Below the pieces are notes generated by a model. That model searched no databases. It saw nothing but the letters and a program-made list of their open reading frames with translations, and was not told the origin of the DNA. A DNA stretch of 64,000 bases from Oerskovia flava (GTDB lineage: Bacteria > Actinomycetota > Actinomycetes > Actinomycetales > Cellulomonadaceae), in contig NZ_JAOXSR010000006.1 of assembly GCF_026163685.1 (NCBI RefSeq), positions 62,001 through 126,000 of the forward strand, in the 5' to 3' direction. Shown here one piece after another: positions 53,384 through 61,418 of the stretch; the stretch's first letter is position 1, and each line of letters opens with the position of its first letter. A program made the position numbers and the translations under genes.

Positions 53384-53806
53384 TCACACCGGCGCCGTCA
53401 GGCGGTCCAGGTGGCGCACGATCGGGACGTCCGCGTCGAGCCACGGGACGGTGAACCACTCCCCCGGACCGAGCCAGGCCAGCTCGTCGTGCTCGACCAG
53501 CGGGGCGGGCTCACCGCCGGTCACCCGCGCGAACCACAACCGCATGACGTGCCGGTCGGTGATCACCCATCCGCCGGCCTCGGGCCCGACGATCTCCTCG
53601 CCGAGCTCCACCTGCACGCCGAGCTCCTCGGCGATCTCACGATGCAGCGCCTCGACCGGCGTCTCACCCGGGTCGACCTTGCCCCCGGGGAACTCCCATC
53701 GTCCAGCCAGCTCGGCCGGTCGTGTGCGCCGCGCGGCGAGCAGGCGTTGCGGGGCGGCGAGATCGTCTACCAGAGCCGCCGCTACCACGAGCCTGCGCAC
53801 CGTCAT
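53384..53806 (-). CDS. NUDIX hydrolase, MutT-like
   Basis: A 140-residue (deoxy)nucleoside triphosphate pyrophosphohydrolase. The NUDIX box GKVDPGETPVEALHREIAEELG is intact, and LAGRWEFPGGK is the MutT-type lead-in. Likely cleanses 8-oxo-dGTP or a related nucleotide. ATG at 53806 has no strong ribosome site. Confidence 0.92.
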   Translation of the reverse strand: MTVRRLVVAAALVDDLAAPQRLLAARRTRPAELAGRWEFPGGKVDPGETPVEALHREIAEELGVQVELGEEIVGPEAGGWVITDRHVMRLWFARVTGGEPAPLVEHDELAWLGPGEWFTVPWLDADVPIVRHLDRLTAPV

Positions 53807-53880
53807 GGGCGAAGTCTTTCACGCCCACCTCGCTGCGGTGCGATGCACCGCGATGTCGTGCACGTGCGACTCTGCGAGCC

Positions 53881-54132
53881 TCAGCTGATGCCGGCCCGAC
53901 GCGCCCACGCCACGGCCTCGGCACGCGTCGAGACACCGAGCTTGCGGTACAGGCTCCGGACCTGGGACTTCACCGTGTTGCGGGTCACGAACAGCTTCGT
54001 CGCGATCTGCTCCAGGGTCACGTCCTCGGACAGGTTGGACAGCACGACGCGCTCGCGCCGGGTCAGCGGCTCTGCTGGTCGCGGTGCTGGTGCGGGGTCC
54101 GCGACTGGGCGGACCAGCTCGATGATGCTCAT
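53881..54132 (-). CDS. Stand-alone LuxR-type HTH protein
   Basis: An 83-residue DNA-binding protein made almost only of a LuxR/GerE HTH (LTRRERVVLSNLSEDVTLEQIATKLFVTRNTVKSQVRSLYRKLGV in two parts). No receiver or ligand domain precedes it, only a Pro-rich 25-residue arm. The ATG at 54132 has GGAGG upstream; GTG 54159 is an alternative. It lies beside the Hpt/response-regulator/hybrid-kinase genes and could be an output of that pathway. Confidence 0.8.
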   Translation of the reverse strand: MSIIELVRPVADPAPAPRPAEPLTRRERVVLSNLSEDVTLEQIATKLFVTRNTVKSQVRSLYRKLGVSTRAEAVAWARRAGIS

Positions 54133-54290
54133 GACTTCCTCCGTCTGTTCGCCGGTCACGTCATCCCCTCGTGGCGGGTCCCGGTGTGGTGGTGCTGTCA
54201 GGTGAAACTGGCCTGTGCTACCAGAAGAGATGGAGGAGGCGCCGTTTTATGACGCGGTTCTCCGAAGTTTGTTCTGGCGACCCGTCGGAC

Positions 54291-54707
54291 TCAGTCGGCT
54301 GGGGGGCCGGCCGGGTCCCGTCGGTAGCTGATGAGGACCAGTGCGACCGCTGTGTGGCGCAGGACGACCGAACTGTCCTCGCTCTGGACGTCCAGGCTCA
54401 TGTGCTCGACCGTCGGGAGCATCCCGCAGGCGCGGTCCTCCTCGAGCGCGAGCTCCAACGCGTCGCTCAGTGCGGCCATGGCCTGCTCGACCGTGGCGTG
54501 CGGCCCCGACGAGAAGTAGGTAGGTGTGGGGTGGTGCATCGGGGCCTCCGTCGTGGTGCGACGCACCGCGGCCGTCCGTGGTCGGGTGATCGCTCGGCGC
54601 TCGACGTCCGCGTCCGTGAGGGCGCGGTCCCGGCGCAGCTGCACAGGACGAGAGGCACCGCCACCCCAACGAGGGCTGAGCGGTTCGACTGTCGCATCGG
54701 TGGTCAT
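54291..54707 (-). CDS. Protein of unknown function
   Basis: A 138-residue protein. The first 60 residues are basic and probably disordered; the rest (SSGPHATVEQAMAALSDALE... then SLDVQSEDSSVVLRHTAVALVLISYRR) looks like a small alpha/beta domain. GGAGGGG precedes the ATG at 54707. Tandem 11-base repeats about 90-110 bases upstream suggest it is controlled by a response regulator. I recognise no family. Confidence 0.6.
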   Translation of the reverse strand: MTTDATVEPLSPRWGGGASRPVQLRRDRALTDADVERRAITRPRTAAVRRTTTEAPMHHPTPTYFSSGPHATVEQAMAALSDALELALEEDRACGMLPTVEHMSLDVQSEDSSVVLRHTAVALVLISYRRDPAGPPAD

Positions 54708-54793
54708 CGTGTCCCCTCCGTCCTGCAGGGGACTGTCCCCCGATGACAAAGGTGGTGCCTTGACCTCAAGCCAAGGCCGTTGATACCGAAGGA

Positions 54794-54815
54794 TCACCTC
54801 AAGATCGACTCAAGA
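54794..54815 (-). promoter_or_regulatory. Tandem 11-base direct repeats (regulator site)
   Basis: ATCACCTCAAG (54794-54804) is followed directly by ATCGACTCAAG (54805-54815), 9 of 11 identical. The word ACCTCAAG recurs at 54763-54770. Direct repeats with a one-turn period are typical response-regulator sites. Confidence 0.45.
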
Positions 54816-54838
54816 ATGGTGGGACCACCCACCGGGAC

Positions 54839-55171
54839 TCAGCCCTCCAGCGCGCGACGCAGCTCCTCGATCAGGCGGCGCAGGTGATCCGGGTCGCCCT
54901 CGCCGGTCGGACGGGCCGGGCTCCCGTCCCGCAGCGCGGCCTCGAGCTCGCGGGCGATCCGGCCGGCGTCCCGAGCGCCGAACGTCCCGGCCGAGCCCGC
55001 GACCTGGTGCGCCAGCTCGACCGCGAGCTCCCGCAACGAGGGGTCCTCCCCCGGTGAGCCGAGCGACGGGACGAGGTCGGCGAGGCGCCCGGTCCGGGCC
55101 CGGTTCCGCTCCCGCGCACGGGCTGCGATCTGCTGCAGCACCACGTCGAGCTCGTCGTCCGCGCCGCTCAC
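54839..55171 (-). CDS. Hpt (histidine phosphotransfer) domain protein
   Basis: A 110-residue phosphorelay intermediate. The phosphorylatable His is His55 in LAHQVAGSAGTFGA, the classic HxxxGSAxxxG pattern, between two helices. The GTG at 55171 overlaps the response regulator stop (GTGA), so Hpt and regulator are made together. It probably shuttles phosphate between the divergent hybrid kinase and a response regulator. Confidence 0.83.
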   Translation of the reverse strand: MSGADDELDVVLQQIAARARERNRARTGRLADLVPSLGSPGEDPSLRELAVELAHQVAGSAGTFGARDAGRIARELEAALRDGSPARPTGEGDPDHLRRLIEELRRALEG

Positions 55172-55557
55172 GACTCCCAACCCAGGAGGTCGGCGACCTC
55201 GGTGGCCAGCGTCATGGGGTCGAACGGTTTGGCGATCACCCCGGCGAGACCAAGCCCGTCCCACGCCGACTGGTCGCTGTGGTGGAGCTTCGCCGTGAGG
55301 AAGATGACGGGGACGTCCCGCGTGCTGTCGTCGGCACGCATCTGGGCGAGGATGCTCGGGCCGTCGACGATCGGCATCATCACGTCGAGCAGGAGGGCGT
55401 CCGTCGGACCGCACCGGACCAGGTCGAGCCCGTCGGCGCCGTCTGCGGCAGCGGCGACGTCGTGGCCGCCGACGAGGGACAGCGCGAGGACAGCCACCTC
55501 CCGGATCGAGGGGTCGTCATCGACAACGACGATCCGGCGCACCGACCCCGTACGCAT
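55168..55557 (-). CDS. Single-domain response regulator
   Basis: A 129-residue receiver domain without output domain. Acidic residues D13-D15 in VVVDDDPS, phospho-acceptor Asp58 in LLLDVMMP, the Thr of FLTAK near 88 and the Lys of AKPFDP are present. GGGAGG lies before the ATG at 55557. With no effector it likely acts by protein contact or as a phosphate sink in the relay with Hpt. Confidence 0.9.
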   Translation of the reverse strand: MRTGSVRRIVVVDDDPSIREVAVLALSLVGGHDVAAAADGADGLDLVRCGPTDALLLDVMMPIVDGPSILAQMRADDSTRDVPVIFLTAKLHHSDQSAWDGLGLAGVIAKPFDPMTLATEVADLLGWES

Positions 55558-55685
55558 CCCGCCTCCCTCGTCCCTGTGTGCGACGACGCTATCCCGGGAG
55601 GGGCCGCGCCGCTCCCGGAACCGCTGGCCGAGACGGTACGGCGCCTCGGAGGGTGCGCGAGAGCCTGTGCTCATAGGCTGCGTGC

Positions 55686-58600
55686 ATGATCGTCACCGAC
55701 CGGCACGCCCTCGGCTCCGAGCAGGCGTCGCACCGCTTCGTCGCCTGGGCGTGGGCGTTCGGTCTCGTGGTCTTCGCCGTGCTTGCCGTGCTCGCGAGCG
55801 ACCTGGACCCTGCGGTCCGCGAGACCGTCTCCCGCAGCGGGCTCGCGTTCGCCGGCATCGCCGCCGCGATCAGCTGCGGCGCGCGTGCGGTGCGGTCCAC
55901 GGGCCGCCGCCGGCGCGCGTGGGGGCTGCTCTCCGCCGGCGGCACGGTCGGGCTCGTCGGCAACCTGTACTCGGCACTCCTGGGCGACCCCACGGCGGGC
56001 GACGCGGCCTACATCCTCGCGCTCCTGCTCGGCATCGTCGGCGTCGCGTCGTTCCCGGTCGTCCGGCCCCGCGGCGCCGAGCTCGTCCGGATGCTGCTGG
56101 ACGGCGTCGTCGTCGGCGGGTCGCTGCTCTACGTCGCCCTGTTCGCGGTCTTCCCCGGTGTCCTGACCGACGGCGGCACGGGCTTCGAGCGCTTCACGGC
56201 CCTGGCGCTCCCCGTCGTCGACTCCGTCCTGGCCACGCTCGCCGTCCTGCTCATCACGCGCTCGAGCAGGGCGGAACGGGTACCGCTCGTCCTTGTGGGC
56301 GCCGGGTTCGTGCTCTACGCCCTCGCCGACCTCGCGTTCGCCATCCTCAACGCCGAGGGCAGCTTCGCGTTCGGCAGCCCCGTCGACATCGCCTGGGTCG
56401 GCGGCTACCTCGCGATCGCTCTGGCGGCACGGCACCCGGCCGCCTCCGGCAGCCCGCTGCGCGAGCAGCGCGACGCCGCTTCACCCGTCGCCGGGACCAT
56501 CGTCACCTTCGCGCTCTTCCTCGCCGCCGCGCTCGTGCGCGTCAGCCAGGTCCAGGACAACGCGCTGAGCCTCGCCTCCACCATCCTGTGGCTCCTCGTG
56601 CTCGCCACCGTCGCCGCGCGCCAGATCCTGCTCGTCGTCGACAACGAGGCGCTGCGCCAAGGCCTCGAACGCCGGGTCCAGGAACGCACCAGCCAGCTCC
56701 ACGCGCTCGCGCGCGAGCGCGAGCGGACCCTCGAGTCCGTGGCCGACGGCATCTACGGCGTCGACGCCGACGGTCGTATCACCTTCATGAACGACGCCGG
56801 CGCCCGCACCCTCGGCTATGCGCCCACCGACCTCGTCGGTGTCGTCGCGCACGAGGTCGTGCACGCGAAGCGGGCGGACGGCACGTCGTACCCGATCGCC
56901 GAGTGCTACATCACCGAAGCCGTCCACGAGGGCATCACCGCGACGGCCGAGGAGGACACCTACCTGCGGGCCGACGGCAAGGAGGTGCCGGTCGAGGTCA
57001 CCGCCAGCCCCCTGCGGGGCGACGGGGTGATCCACGGTGCCGTCGTCGTCTTCCGAGACGTGACCCAGCGTCGGGAGGTCGACCGCCTCAAGGACGAGTT
57101 CGTCTCCGTCGTCAGCCACGAGCTGCGCACCCCCCTGACGTCGATCCGCGGCGCCCTCGGCCTCCTGCACGGCGGCGCGCTCGGCACCCTCCCGGACCAG
57201 GCCACGCGGATGGTCGACATCGCGCTCGACAGCAGCGAGCGCCTGGGGCGGCTCATCGACGACATCCTCGACATCGAACGGATGGACGCCGGGACGTCCC
57301 CGCTCGACGTGACCGACCAGGACGTGGCCGCCCTCGTCGAGTCAGCCCTGACGCAGGTGCGGGTCGTGGCCGAGGAGGCCGACGTCGAGGTGCGGGTGAT
57401 CCCGACCGACGCCCGGGTTCGGGCGGACGCCGACCGCATCGTCCAGACCCTCATCAACCTGCTCGCCAATGCGGTGAAGTTCTCCGACGCGGGCAGCGTC
57501 GTGCACGTCTCGTGCCGCAGCACCGGTGAGCTCGTCGAGGTCCGCGTGGACGACGAGGGGCGCGGGATCCCGCCCGAGATGCTGGAACCCGTGTTCGGCC
57601 GCTTCGAGCAGGTCGACGCCTCCGACGCGAGGGAACGGGGCGGCACCGGGCTCGGCCTGGCGATCTCGCGGAGCATCGTCGAACGTCACGGCGGACGCAT
57701 CTGGGCGCACAGCGACGGCGTCGGCACCGGCTCGTCCTTCTTCTTCACCCTCCCGCGCGCCACCTCGCCGGCCCCCGCCTCGGGAGCCTCGCGTCCGGGC
57801 GACGACGAGGAATCCGTGCCCGGCGCGGAGACGACGTCGGGCACCTTCGTGAGCGCACCGACCCGGCCCGTCGCGCAGGCCGGGCCCGTCGCGCACGACC
57901 ACACCGACGCCGAACCGGTCGACGGCGCCACCGTCCTGGTGTGCGACGACGACCCGTTCGTCGTCGCCGTGCTCGGCGCGGTGCTCGAGGAGCGCGGGTA
58001 CACCGTCATCGGGGTCACCGACGGCGATGACGCCCTGCGCGCGGTCGGCGAGCTCCACCCCGACGCCGTCGTCCTCGACCTCATCATGCCGGGCAGCAGC
58101 GGGGCCGAGGTCCTCGCGGCGCTGCGCGGCCACCCCGCGACCGCGGACGTGCCGGTCATCGTCGTCTCCGGCCTGCGGCCCTCCGACGACGGCGCGAGCG
58201 CGGCGCTCGCGAACGGCTGGCTCGTCAAGCCCGTCGAGCCCGCCGACCTCACCGCCGCTGTCCGCTCCGTCATCCACGACCACGAGCACCACGACGTGGT
58301 GCTCGTCGTCGAGGACGACCTGAGCCTCGCGCAGGTCATGACCGCCACCCTCGAGAACAGCGGGCTCGAGGTCATCCACGCGGACTCCATCACCTCGGCA
58401 CGCCGGGTCGTCGCCGACCACACGCCCGGCGTGCTCGTGCTCGATCTCAACCTCCCCGACGGCCGCGGTGACGAGCTCGTCGCCGAGCTCCGCCACGACG
58501 GCCGGCTGCAGGCCCTCCCCCTGGTCGTCTACAGCGCCCTCGAGGTGGACGACGACGCCCGGGACGAGCTGCGCCTCGGCGAGACCGTGTTCCTCACCAA

Positions 58601-58790
58601 GGGACGGGCATCGCCCGACCTCCTCCTCGAGCGCGTCCTCACGCTGCTCGATCAGGCCTCCGGGCACCGCGCAGGTGCCCGGTCGGTCCCGGACCACCCG
58701 CGCACGGGTGAGATCCTTACCGGGTCGAAACCTCCGACGACGGTCCGACCGCCCGACGTCGACGAGAACTCCACGGAGAGGACACCATGA
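55686..58790 (+). CDS. Hybrid histidine kinase: 9-TM sensor, PAS, HisKA, HATPase, two receivers
   Basis: A 1034-residue membrane sensor. Residues 20-320 form about nine helices, an MASE-like input; a coiled stretch (about 325-350); PAS (about 350-465); HisKA with His478 in VSHELRTP; HATPase with NLLANAVKFSD, DEGRGIPPEM and GGTGLGLAIS (about 580-690); a Pro/Ala linker; receiver 1 with Asp798 (VVLDLIMPG) and receiver 2 with Asp920 (LVLDLNLPD). TAGGCT ends 6 bases before the ATG: leaderless candidate. Its stop overlaps the start of the arginine decarboxylase gene, a rare coupling of a sensor to a metabolic enzyme. Confidence 0.92.
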   Translation: MIVTDRHALGSEQASHRFVAWAWAFGLVVFAVLAVLASDLDPAVRETVSRSGLAFAGIAAAISCGARAVRSTGRRRRAWGLLSAGGTVGLVGNLYSALLGDPTAGDAAYILALLLGIVGVASFPVVRPRGAELVRMLLDGVVVGGSLLYVALFAVFPGVLTDGGTGFERFTALALPVVDSVLATLAVLLITRSSRAERVPLVLVGAGFVLYALADLAFAILNAEGSFAFGSPVDIAWVGGYLAIALAARHPAASGSPLREQRDAASPVAGTIVTFALFLAAALVRVSQVQDNALSLASTILWLLVLATVAARQILLVVDNEALRQGLERRVQERTSQLHALARERERTLESVADGIYGVDADGRITFMNDAGARTLGYAPTDLVGVVAHEVVHAKRADGTSYPIAECYITEAVHEGITATAEEDTYLRADGKEVPVEVTASPLRGDGVIHGAVVVFRDVTQRREVDRLKDEFVSVVSHELRTPLTSIRGALGLLHGGALGTLPDQATRMVDIALDSSERLGRLIDDILDIERMDAGTSPLDVTDQDVAALVESALTQVRVVAEEADVEVRVIPTDARVRADADRIVQTLINLLANAVKFSDAGSVVHVSCRSTGELVEVRVDDEGRGIPPEMLEPVFGRFEQVDASDARERGGTGLGLAISRSIVERHGGRIWAHSDGVGTGSSFFFTLPRATSPAPASGASRPGDDEESVPGAETTSGTFVSAPTRPVAQAGPVAHDHTDAEPVDGATVLVCDDDPFVVAVLGAVLEERGYTVIGVTDGDDALRAVGELHPDAVVLDLIMPGSSGAEVLAALRGHPATADVPVIVVSGLRPSDDGASAALANGWLVKPVEPADLTAAVRSVIHDHEHHDVVLVVEDDLSLAQVMTATLENSGLEVIHADSITSARRVVADHTPGVLVLDLNLPDGRGDELVAELRHDGRLQALPLVVYSALEVDDDARDELRLGETVFLTKGRASPDLLLERVLTLLDQASGHRAGARSVPDHPRTGEILTGSKPPTTVRPPDVDENSTERTP

Positions 58791-59311
58791 CGACGGCATC
58801 AGCAGGACTCACCATCAGGGTCAGCAGGGGGACGGGTGCCGGTCGCACCACCCTCGCGGCCTTCGACGCAGCGCTCGCGGACGCGGGCGTCGCCAACTTC
58901 AACCTCATCCGGCTGAGCTCCGTCGTGCCACCGGGCAGCACGGTCCTCGAGGTCGACAAGGTCGACCAGCTGGTGGGCGAGCACGGCGACGCCCTGTACT
59001 GCGTGTACGCCGACGCCTACGCGGTGCTCCCCGGCCACGAGGCGTGGGCGGGGGTCGCGTGGTCGTTGCGGGACGACGACAGCGGCGCCGGGCTGTTCGT
59101 GGAGCACGAGGGGCCGTCGCACGAGCAGGTCGACCTGGACCTCTCGCTGAGCCTCCAGGACCTCTCGGTGACCCGCGGTGGCGGTTTCCACGAAGCCGGC
59201 CGCGCGCTGTCCCACATCACGTGCGACTCGCTGCCTGTCTGCGCGGTCGTCGTCGCGACGTACCGTCGCGAGGGCTGGGGCGCGCAGGAGGTGTCCTCCG
59301 ATGGGCGCTGA
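58787..59311 (+). CDS. Pyruvoyl-dependent arginine decarboxylase
   Basis: Makes agmatine from arginine with a pyruvoyl group formed by self-cleavage. The 174-residue precursor has FNLIRLSSVVPPGS at 38-51; cleavage is expected between Ser44 and Ser45. Glutamates in GLFVEHEG (about 102-109) stand where the family has its catalytic Glu, and the C-terminal HITCDSLPVCAVVVATYR matches the last strand. Length fits the archaeal/chlamydial type (about 160-195). ATG overlaps the kinase stop; the GNAT-like gene overlaps its end by 11 bases. Assignment by motif only. Confidence 0.83.
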   Translation: MTTASAGLTIRVSRGTGAGRTTLAAFDAALADAGVANFNLIRLSSVVPPGSTVLEVDKVDQLVGEHGDALYCVYADAYAVLPGHEAWAGVAWSLRDDDSGAGLFVEHEGPSHEQVDLDLSLSLQDLSVTRGGGFHEAGRALSHITCDSLPVCAVVVATYRREGWGAQEVSSDGR

Positions 59312-59882
59312 CCGGCCCGGGGCGGGCACCGTGACACGGGGCCGCGCCGAGGTCACCTTCCACGAGCAGGTCACGGGCCACGTGGCCGACGACTTCTGGG
59401 AGCTCTACCTCGAGGCGTTCGGCCCGCTGCGGGAGCGCGCGGCCGCACGGCACGTGCTGCACCGCGAGGAGTTCGACGAGGAGATGTCCGACCCCCGCGT
59501 GCTCAAGCTCCTCGCGCACGACGAGCAGGGCGAGCCCGTCGGCCTGACGACGCTCGCCACCGACCTCGCCGCCGTGCCGTGGGTCAGCCCTGAGTTCTTC
59601 GCCGCCCGCTACCCCGAGCACGCCGCGCGCGGGGCGGTCTGGTACATCGGGTTCACGCTCGCCCACCCGGGCCGCCGCGCGACGCGCACGTTCATGGACA
59701 TGATCGACGCGCTCGTCGCGCACCTCGCGGAGAACCGGGTCGTGTGCGCCTACGACGTCTCCCGGTTCAACGACGACTCGCTGCGGTTCGCCGACAACCT
59801 CCGCCGGCACCTGGAGCGCACGCAGGACGTGACCGTGGAGACCGTGGACCAGCAGTCGTACTACGCGACGACGTTCCACTGA
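59301..59882 (+). CDS. GNAT-like acyltransferase, possibly acting on agmatine
   Basis: A 193-residue protein with a GNAT-like fold pattern: GEPVGLTTLATDL forms the central strand and WYIGFTLAHPGRRATRTFMDM the strand-helix that binds acyl-CoA, though the usual Q/RxxGxG loop is altered. AGGAGG lies 8 bases before the ATG at 59301, which is inside the decarboxylase gene. Coupling to agmatine synthesis suggests it modifies agmatine or a derived polyamine. Family call is moderate, substrate is inference. Confidence 0.6.
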   Translation: MGADRPGAGTVTRGRAEVTFHEQVTGHVADDFWELYLEAFGPLRERAAARHVLHREEFDEEMSDPRVLKLLAHDEQGEPVGLTTLATDLAAVPWVSPEFFAARYPEHAARGAVWYIGFTLAHPGRRATRTFMDMIDALVAHLAENRVVCAYDVSRFNDDSLRFADNLRRHLERTQDVTVETVDQQSYYATTFH

Positions 59883-59905
59883 CCGCCCGCTGAGGGGCTC
59901 CGCGG

Positions 59906-59946
59906 ACGGCTCCTGACTCCTTGGGCAACCGGGCGTCAGGAGCCGT
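59906..59946 (+). terminator. Terminator of the kinase-decarboxylase-GNAT operon
   Basis: Arms of 12 bases (59906-59917 and 59935-59946) with a 17-base loop, followed by TCTC. It starts 24 bases after the GNAT stop. The rest of the gap to 60198 holds the riboswitch described next and no ORF. Confidence 0.75.
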
Positions 59947-60047
59947 TCTCGTACCCGGGCTCCCCTTCCTGCCCCCCGCAGAGTCCAGCAGGTGAGATTC
60001 CTGATCGATTCGCTGAGGAATGCGACGCGCCTTGCTATACCTCGTGC

Positions 60048-60131
60048 CGAGGTCACGAGCACCAGCGCGAAGCCCCGGCTCGCTGGTCGGCAACCCCACG
60101 TCACGTCGGGGTGCCCCGGGAGATGACCTGG
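60048..60131 (+). ncRNA. SAM-IV-like riboswitch upstream of FMN reductase
   Basis: Closing stem AGGTCA (60050-60055) with TGACCT (60124-60129). Inside are CGAGCACCAGCG, GAAGCCCCGGCTCGCTGG, TCGGCAACCCC, and GGGGTGCCCCGGGAGA, the ordered words of the actinobacterial SAM-IV (SAM-I/IV) consensus. A further hairpin (60136-60159) separates it from the gene and may be the switch. It implies that the downstream flavin genes belong to sulfur or methionine metabolism. Confidence 0.82.
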
Positions 60132-60135
60132 CCGC

Positions 60136-60159
60136 GGCACCGCCCCCTGGGGCGATGCC
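60136..60159 (+). promoter_or_regulatory. Hairpin after the SAM-IV-like aptamer
   Basis: GGCA-C-CGCCCC pairs with GGGGCG-A-TGCC around two bases, with one mismatch. It may be the expression platform; no U-tract follows. Confidence 0.45.
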
Positions 60160-60198
60160 ACTGCAAGCGTGATCGACGAGACTGCGAGGAAACCACGA

Positions 60199-60795
60199 AT
60201 GACCGCACCAGCACCATCACCCGACGCCCCGCCGACGAGGTCCGTCGTCGTCCTGTCCGGGAACCCGCGCGCCGGTTCCCGGACCCTTCGAGCGGCCGAG
60301 AGCCTGGCCCGCAGGATCGCCGATCACCTCGACGTACCCGACATCACGACCATCGACCTCGCGCCGCTCGCCCACGAGCTGTACGCGGCGAGCCGGCCGA
60401 CGGCCGACGCAGCGCTCGCCCGGCTCGCCGGGGCGACGGTTGCCGTGGTCGCCACGCCCGTCTACAAGGCCGCGTACACCGGGCTGCTCAAGTCCTTCCT
60501 CGACCTGTACGGACCGGACGCACTCGCCGGCGTCGTGGCGGTCCCGCTGGTCGTGTCGGGCAACCCGGCGCACTCCCTGGCCGCCGAGGTCCACCTGCGC
60601 CCGCTCCTGGTGGAGCTCGGTGCGTCCGTCCCGACCCGCGCGCTCGCGATCGTCGAGTCCCAGCTCCCGGACCTCGACCGCGTCGTCGACGGCTGGCTCA
60701 CGAGCGCAGGGCCGGCACTCGTCCGCACCGTCGGATCCGACGTCGCGGACGCAGGAGCACGTCCCGCGCTCGAGGTGGCGGGGGTGGCACGATGA
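60199..60795 (+). CDS. NADPH-dependent FMN reductase (SsuE/MsuE-like)
   Basis: Supplies reduced FMN to a two-component monooxygenase. The 198-residue flavodoxin-fold protein has the phosphate loop SGNPRAGSRT near 20-29 and ATPVYKAAYTGLLKSFLDLY, typical of SsuE/MsuE. GAGGAAA precedes the ATG at 60199. It lies under a SAM-IV-like riboswitch and is coupled (ATGA) to a flavin reductase-like gene. The convergent LLM monooxygenase is its probable client. Confidence 0.87.
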   Translation: MTAPAPSPDAPPTRSVVVLSGNPRAGSRTLRAAESLARRIADHLDVPDITTIDLAPLAHELYAASRPTADAALARLAGATVAVVATPVYKAAYTGLLKSFLDLYGPDALAGVVAVPLVVSGNPAHSLAAEVHLRPLLVELGASVPTRALAIVESQLPDLDRVVDGWLTSAGPALVRTVGSDVADAGARPALEVAGVAR

Positions 60796-61352
60796 CCACC
60801 GAGCTGACCCATCTGGAGCACCTGCTCGCCGAGCAGGACGAGCCGCAGCTGACGCCGGACAGGTACAAGTCGGTCTTCCGCCAGCATCCGGCAGGAGTCG
60901 CCGTCATCGCGCTCGAGCACGACGGCAGGTTCGTCGGGTTCACCGCGACCTCGGTGATCTCGGTGTCCGCGGCTCCCCCGCTGCTCGCGTTCTCCCTCGC
61001 GTCGACGTCGTCCTCGTGGCCGGCCGTGTCGGCTGCCACGACGCTGACCGTGAGCTTCCTCGCCGACCACCAGGACGATGTCTCGGCACGGTTCGCGACC
61101 AGCGGGATCGACCGGTTCGCCGACGGCGGATGGTCACGTCTCGCGTCAGGCGAACCCGTGATCGACGGCGCGCTCGCCTGGGTGCGCGGGCGGATCCTTC
61201 AACGCACACCCGTCGGCGACAGCTACCTCGTGTCGCTGCGCGCCCTGGAGTCAGACGTCGGCGACCGGACCGCGGAGCCGACGACCGACAGGTCACCGCT
61301 CGTCTACCACGACCGGGCGTATCACCGGATCGGGCATCACTCGATCATCTGA
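60792..61352 (+). CDS. Flavin reductase-like (HpaC-type) protein
   Basis: A 186-residue FMN-binding split-barrel protein: YKSVFRQHPAGVAVIAL, FTATSVISVSAAPPLLAFSL and CP-less DRFADGGW region match the flavin reductase-like family. It may be a second reductase or a flavoprotein partner in sulfonate or related desulfurisation. Starts in the ATGA overlap with the FMN reductase gene and ends at a strong bidirectional terminator. Confidence 0.85.
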   Translation: MTTELTHLEHLLAEQDEPQLTPDRYKSVFRQHPAGVAVIALEHDGRFVGFTATSVISVSAAPPLLAFSLASTSSSWPAVSAATTLTVSFLADHQDDVSARFATSGIDRFADGGWSRLASGEPVIDGALAWVRGRILQRTPVGDSYLVSLRALESDVGDRTAEPTTDRSPLVYHDRAYHRIGHHSII

Positions 61353-61356
61353 GACC

Positions 61357-61401
61357 GGGGCCGTAGGAGCGGGAGCGGGGGGCTCCCCTCCTACGGCCCC
61401 G
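61357..61401. terminator. Bidirectional terminator
   Basis: Perfect 14-base arms (61357-61370 and 61388-61401), with an inner GGGAGC/GCTCCC pairing, lie between convergent genes. Confidence 0.8.
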
Positions 61402-61418
61402 CACCGGCCGTGAGACGG

